Assembly (NCBI GenBank): GCA_020747065.1
Contig: JAGMVK010000013.1
Location: 558,001 to 622,000, forward strand
DNA length: 64,000 nucleotides
Reading direction: 5' to 3'
DNA from: Cadophora sp. MPI-SDFR-AT-0126
Lineage: Eukaryota > Ascomycota > Leotiomycetes > Helotiales > Ploettnerulaceae
Part shown: piece after piece, positions 58,467 through 64,000 of the stretch
Layout: the number at the start of each line of letters is the position of its first letter
Numbering within the stretch: position 1 is the stretch's first letter
Notes under the pieces: model-generated
Databases searched by the model: none
What the model saw: only the letters and a program-made list of their open reading frames with translations
Told to the model about the DNA's origin: nothing
Translations under genes and position numbers: made by a program

Positions 58467-59709
58467 TCACGCCGCCCGGGCTTTATAATTCCAGCATGAG
58501 GAGTAGCTGTTCACGCGCTTAGCATCTAAAGTCTGATATCTAATGCGGAAAGTTGATGTTGACTTACTCTCGCCAATTGCCTTAGCCTGTGTAACTAGAA
58601 TGATGTACTGTCCATCCAGCTGAGTTACTTGCGGCACAACCACCTTATCTTCTGGCAATTCCTTCACAAACTGCACCGCTCTATTGAAAGGTAAGAATGT
58701 ACCGCTCGTCGCATTCAAGGCTCGTCTGCCGACCGTCAACATAGTTGAAGGAGAGGATCCTTCAGGTCTCATTGCTGCAAGCATCATTCTGTTGACTATG
58801 AAGGTTGGTTAGCTAAAGACAATACGTAGGCACTAGGCACTCAGCAATACATACAAGGTACGAGCATCTCGGCGTTGACTCTCTCCATCGGCGCGCTGGT
58901 ATTAATAATCCACATATACGAGTTCAGAGATGCTGTATTTGGCGGCAAAGTTCCCGGGTTGATGCCATGTTTGAGCTCAATGTTCATCCTCAGATCCACG
59001 TTCGTCTGGACGGTAAATCTCATCCCATCAATAAATTCAGCGCATTGAAGTCCCGGCCCAGCGGTCATGTTGGCGGTCCTTGATTCCCCTTGACCATATT
59101 GTATAAAGACATTACTGGTATCGACAGTCTTCCGAGCCACGAGTATATACTCTCCTTCTATGGAAGTCATCTTGATGATCCGGGTGTTGTTCTCGCTGCG
59201 ATGAACATTCCGCATCGGCTCGTCGACGGTCCAGCTTTTTCCATCAGAAGCTAACGTGGCGACGAAAGTATTGGCCTCTAGTAGACCTTGTCGTTGTAAT
59301 TCGACCGGATCGTACGGTATCTCGATTTTTGCGATGAGGTCGTTGGCCGTCTCATTCATCTTGATGATGTAGGAATAGTTAGATGCGGCAACGAATGGTC
59401 CGCCCGTTTCCCCTGTCATGAATATCGCCGCCAATGGAGCTTTGTTTTGCGTAACGACAAGTGTCCTGGGTTTGGGAGAAAGAATATCGAGGGCAAGGCC
59501 GTCCTGGAAGTCTTGATCCGTTCGTTCCATCTGTCCTTGTTAGTTCGTAGTAATTGCGAATGACTGCGCTCCAGACTTACATTTCCCAAAACTTGGACGG
59601 TGTCTCCAAAGCCCGGCAAAGTCCGGTTCTGTGCTCGCACCCCATTACAACAACATTGAAGATATAAAAGAGCGGCGAGAGCACCAGGCAATCTCGAAGA
59701 AAAAGCCAT
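58467..59709 (-). CDS. Secreted glycoprotein of unknown function
   Basis: Four exons (59709-59581, 59530-58855, 58795-58568, 58525-58467) encode 363 residues. A signal peptide is clear: basic start, hydrophobic LPGALAALLYLQCC, likely cleavage after GVRA. The mature protein has about seven N-glycosylation sequons, including NRT right after the predicted cleavage, and few cysteines. Beta-rich segments such as PRTLVVTQNKAPLAAIFM, FVAASNYSYIIKM and TRIIKMTSIEGEYILVAR suggest a beta-sandwich or propeller-like fold. I do not recognise the family. There is no GPI signal or transmembrane tail (C-terminus WNYKARAA), so it should be secreted or retained in the wall. It is convergent with Ntr2, 145 bp between stops. 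Confidence 0.85.
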
Positions 59710-60765
59710 GCTGGCGGCTATAATATCAAAACAAAACCAATGAGAATAACCTGAAAAAAAGAAACAGTAATGAAGGTCAAGATACCCCCGGCGGGTTCCA
59801 AAGGGACAACAAACGTGCCAGCAAGATTCGACGAACGCATTCTAAGAGCACCCAGGAACCTATATACAGCAGTACTATGCAACGCAGCCTCGTTCGTCAG
59901 ATTGGGTTCGAAGTATGCGGGTCAAACGTCGACTTTTCCGGATTCGACTCTTCCCACCAGGATGGAGAGCGGGAGATCACCACGGCCGCACAAAGGATCC
60001 CAATCATTTCTAGATCTGGATCTCGTTTGACTCGCCAAGCCAGTTAAGGTTGTTTGAGAAACAGCGACGAAACAAACTTCAGAACTCGGCCTGATGAGCA
60101 CGGGCTACACTTCCAATTTTGATCGCTGAATTGAAGCAAGTGATTGTTTAATGTACAGATGGTAACATCGTTGGGGAACTCGAGTGGGAGATAACATATT
60201 CCTAGCTTAAGTCGCTTGCGAGACGACAACTTTTAGGATTTGGAGGATATATTCCGTTCTCAAAATAGCTTCAGATCTCTCCAAGCTTGTGAGAATTATT
60301 GGGGCAAGCGGGTCAGACAACTGAGGTGCAAAGAAGATCAAACTTGCTCCTTTATCCTGGGGCAGACCATCACCTCGACTTCAAGTTAGTCTCTTGGAAC
60401 TCGAAGACCGAGACAACGAGTACGGTATCCCGGGGTTGCCACTCGGCCTCATCAATAAACGTGCTCCCGAAAGAATTGACATGATATCGGGATGGTCGTC
60501 GGGATTTTCCGATCAAACTCAACAGGACACGAAGATGCATGCAAAAAGCAATCAGAGTTTATGGTAGCTAGCCGATGGTAGTTGAATGTGATGTTCAGAA
60601 AGCGATGTCGGCTGGGGAAAAACCTTACCCCTGAAAATAATACGGCGGTGAGTCACGTCACCGGCAGAAACCAGAACAAAATGGCGGCAGGATGTTTCTC
60701 AGTCACCAAATCTTGCAAATCTACTCACAACAACCAATTCAAATCCAATTGACAAACTCATCATA
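59710..60765. other. Divergent intergenic region between secreted-protein and Lys1 genes
   Basis: 1056 bp between divergent start codons. It includes a GTGAGTCACGTCAC stretch near 60649 that contains a TGAGTCA-like bZIP (Gcn4/CpcA) core about 115 bp upstream of the Lys1 start. The rest shows no coding signal. Confidence 0.5.
60650..60658 (+). promoter_or_regulatory. Gcn4/CpcA-type site upstream of Lys1
   Basis: GTGAGTCAC contains the TGAGTCA core recognised by fungal cross-pathway-control bZIP factors (Gcn4/CpcA/CPC1). It lies ~110 bp upstream of a lysine-biosynthesis gene, the expected position for general amino-acid control. Seen by motif match only. Confidence 0.55.
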
Positions 60766-62003
<1,238 letters not shown>

Positions 62004-62559
62004 GCGTTATGCCGGAAAAGTTAGATGGCTTTAGATCTTCTGGTGCCCAAGCAATTAAAAACGATTAAGAGTAGCCTAACAAAGATTCTGGCTATGCTCT
62101 TGCACACTCAACTATATCTTTTTGCTTTAAGTCAATAACGTTGTGATACGGAGGTCTCAAGAAATCTTACGCTGAACAGAATTCTTAACAATAAGTATGC
62201 TCCACTGGAGCCAGTGTCCAGCCTTAGACTTCAACAAGTCCCAGCACGGCAGTGAAGTGAGCTAGTAAACATGACATGCAAAATCAGCCTGACGTATGCC
62301 TGTAGCACCTGTTTGCAAGCAATATACTTGGAAGATGACATTGTGAGCGAAGAGAAGACTCCAGACAGCGAAAGCCTAAGCTCGAACTGCAAGTAGGTCT
62401 ACCAAACTTCGGTCATACCCCGGCACCTACTCTCTCCACTATCTCCACTACACACTCGCCAATCCAACCTAGACGGAAAGAAAGAGAGAAAAAAACGGAT
62501 TTCACTATCAAGCGTATCTAACCAAATAACACCTTTCCTGGCACAGCATGTGTTAATCA
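62004..62559. other. Intergenic region between Lys1 and the first tRNA-Ala gene
   Basis: 556 bp with the Lys1 3' UTR at its start. No gene or repeat is evident. Confidence 0.45.
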
Positions 62560-62658
62560 GGGGATATGACGAAGTGGTATCGTGCATCATTTGCATTCTG
62601 CTCTCGCAGCAGTATTCATGACTTGATGAAATCCCGTGTTCGATCCGCGGTATCTCCA
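62560..62658 (+). tRNA. tRNA-Ala (anticodon UGC), intron-containing
   Basis: A full cloverleaf can be drawn. Acceptor GGGGATA pairs with TATCTCC and includes the G3:U70 pair that identifies tRNA-Ala; the discriminator is A. The D stem is ACGA/TCGT with an AGTGGTA loop, the anticodon stem CATCA/TGATG and the T stem CCGTG/CGCGG around TTCGATC. The anticodon TGC reads GCA (and probably GCG) codons. A 27-nt intron (62596-62622) sits at the canonical position 37/38. T5 and T6 runs follow at 62693 and 62702 as Pol III terminators. Confidence 0.93.
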
Positions 62659-63049
62659 TTCTAATACATCAAATCCGTGCTCAGGCATGAACTTTTTAGA
62701 ATTTTTTGCTTCTCTTCCTGTTTTTGACCAGTGTGTGATTTTTAGGCCCTTTTCAAAGTAACCGTGGGCGAGGAGGCGCATGGATAAGTAAGCGATGAAA
62801 GGGGCAGGGTCTACTTTGCTAAGCGAATATAAATAGACCCATAAAATACCACAACAATCCTGTCGCTAGCCTGCCTAGGGAAACCAGCAATCAGATCTGG
62901 TTGCAAAAAAAAGGGTCAAAAGCCCCCTCTCTTAGCTGTATATCTTTTCAACCACTCCTCCAACCTGAAGATTGACAAGGTATCGACCATCATTCACAGC
63001 TTGCGCCAGTCTGTCCGGCGCGTAAAAACACCAAAAAAAATACATCTTT
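62659..63049. other. Spacer between two convergent tRNA-Ala genes
   Basis: 391 bp that contains the Pol III terminator T-runs of both tRNA genes and no other feature I can support. Confidence 0.5.
63033..63040 (-). terminator. Pol III terminator (T8) of the minus-strand tRNA-Ala
   Basis: Eight consecutive T on the minus strand, ten bases after the tRNA 3' end; an oligo-T run is the RNA polymerase III stop signal. Confidence 0.75.
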
Positions 63050-63152
63050 TGGAGCAGGTATGATTCGAACACACGACTTTTCCAACATTATCATCTACAT
63101 CGGATGTAGAACATTATGCGAATGGAACACGCTACCACTGCGTCACAGCCCC
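63050..63152 (-). tRNA. tRNA-Ala (anticodon CGC), intron-containing
   Basis: The cloverleaf on the minus strand has acceptor GGGGCTG against CTGCTCC, including G3:U70 and one U6:U67 mismatch, and discriminator A. The D stem is ACGC/GCGT, the anticodon stem TTCCA/TGGAA and the T stem GTGTG/CATAC around TTCGAAT. Anticodon CGC reads GCG (Ala). The intron is 31 nt (63086-63116) at position 37/38. The acceptor mismatch leaves a small chance that it is a decaying copy, but every other element and the terminator are intact. Confidence 0.87.
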
Positions 63153-63695
63153 TGTGATAAGTTTATGAAGAGGATAATGCATATTTGGTTACATAACTAT
63201 GATAGTAAAGTCCCGAAGTTCTGACATACAACGTGAGCTTTCCACCCTATCTGGAAGCCATGAGTCAGGACAGAAGTAGAGCATATAGAATGATGGATTA
63301 CAGACATCGTGGGTACTCACACTTCCTAGAATTTCTGACTTGAGTTGGTCGAAAAGAACATCGACTAGGGCTATGGACTCGGTAAGAAACGCAGCTGTTT
63401 AGCGCATGGACTCAAGGAGAGCGATTCAAGCGCAGCGTGTATCATGAGGAAACCTACTGATCATGTTTATCTACCTTTCGGTGGAAGACGGAGGAAGGGG
63501 ATGTCCTATCAAATTGAAAATCATGGAATTTCCTCTAAAGCAAGCAAGCAAACTACCCACCCAGCTCCAAAGCAGATCAGATACCGCCCAATCTACAAGC
63601 TACACTTGGTCCCGACGATGAAATCACATGCCACTACCATTTTACATCCACAGACTACGAAAATGAACTCCCGGGTATAACGCCTCCATCCATCC
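63153..63695. other. Intergenic region between tRNA-Ala(CGC) and alanyl-tRNA synthetase
   Basis: 543 bp expected to hold the 3' UTR of the synthetase and 5' flank of the tRNA gene. No other gene is visible. Confidence 0.45.
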
Positions 63696-64000
63696 TCACT
63701 TGAGCTTCTCAGCAAGCCACTTCTCTGCAGCTGCGACACCCTCTCCAATCTTGTGTGGATTAGTACCCTGGCCAGTTCTCGTAGGCTCCTTTCCTCCTGA
63801 GCGGCCGCCGATGACATCAGAGACTGATGCAGCCCAGTGCTCAGCAGTGACTCCCTTTGAGGAGTGATCCTACAGAAAGTCAATACGTATACTGCAGAAA
63901 AATTGAAAGCGGGTACTCACAGTGCCTACGTAAACACCATGTACTATCTCCGTCTCAGTACCAGCGAAGAGATAGACGGACTTATCCTTAGCCTTAGACT
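63696..64000 (-). CDS. ALA1: Alanyl-tRNA synthetase, C-terminal part
   Basis: The gene runs off the right edge; the last two exons are seen (64000-63921 and 63869-63696, 51-bp intron). The visible C-terminus reads KDKSVYLFAGTETEIVHGVY then VGTDHSSKGVTAEHW, SVSDVIGGRSGGKEPTRTGQ and ends AEKWLAEKLK. The Gly-rich IGGRSGGKEPTRTGQG is the signature of the DHHA1/C-Ala end of AlaRS, involved in tRNA binding. The enzyme charges tRNA-Ala, recognising the G3:U70 pair that both tRNA genes next door carry. Fungal AlaRS often supplies cytosol and mitochondria from one gene; that cannot be judged here because the N-terminus is outside. Confidence 0.88.

Overview
The window is nuclear DNA of a filamentous ascomycete. 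Genes have many short introns of about 45-65 bp with GTRNGT donors, CTAAC/CTGAC branch points and YAG acceptors. Recognisable products include a NoxA-type NADPH oxidase, a filamentous-type class I myosin, a PAS hybrid histidine kinase and a Zn(II)2Cys6 regulator. Gene content suggests Pezizomycotina, perhaps Leotiomycetes; the class is inference only. I built the gene models by reading splice sites by eye and checking reading-frame continuity across exons. Start codons of a few genes remain uncertain, as noted.

Layout. 0-11 kb: 3' part of a GPI-anchored Ser/Thr/Pro protein, a glycine-rich cytoplasmic protein, a DHHC palmitoyltransferase (Pfa4 type), a DHA2-type MFS transporter and myosin I. 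11-15.3 kb is a 4.4 kb gene-free stretch between the divergent myosin I and NoxA genes. 15-31 kb: NoxA, a quinone oxidoreductase with a C-terminal SKL, the ubiquilin Dsk2, a large hybrid histidine kinase with a 24-G homopolymer in an intron, and a SAM methyltransferase. 31-38.5 kb: an amidase, a zinc-ribbon/metallo-beta-lactamase-fold protein and a Zn2Cys6 transcription factor. 38.5-43 kb is a second gene desert, with pentanucleotide microsatellites and an imperfect inverted repeat. 43-64 kb is dense housekeeping territory: Cia2/MIP18, U5 snRNP GTPase Snu114, acetoacetyl-CoA thiolase Erg10, RNA cytidine acetyltransferase Kre33/NAT10, a Cdc25/rhodanese phosphatase, SmG, Ntr2, a secreted glycoprotein, saccharopine dehydrogenase Lys1, two intron-containing tRNA-Ala genes and the C-terminal part of alanyl-tRNA synthetase.

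Functional themes. Three spliceosome components lie within 13 kb: Snu114, SmG and Ntr2. SmG and Ntr2 are head to head with only 224 bp between their start codons. Two convergent tRNA-Ala genes (UGC and CGC anticodons, each with the G3:U70 identity pair) sit next to the alanyl-tRNA synthetase gene. Myosin I and NoxA, both linked to hyphal polarity in other fungi, are divergent across the first gene desert. No transposon open reading frame, CRISPR array, virus, complete biosynthetic cluster or clearly new multi-gene system was found. The most unusual items are the tRNA-Ala/AlaRS neighbourhood, the SmG/Ntr2 bidirectional promoter, the poly-G intron, the ATG-only first coding exon and glutamate TEDS site of myosin I, the PTS1 on the quinone oxidoreductase, and the inverted repeat in the second desert.
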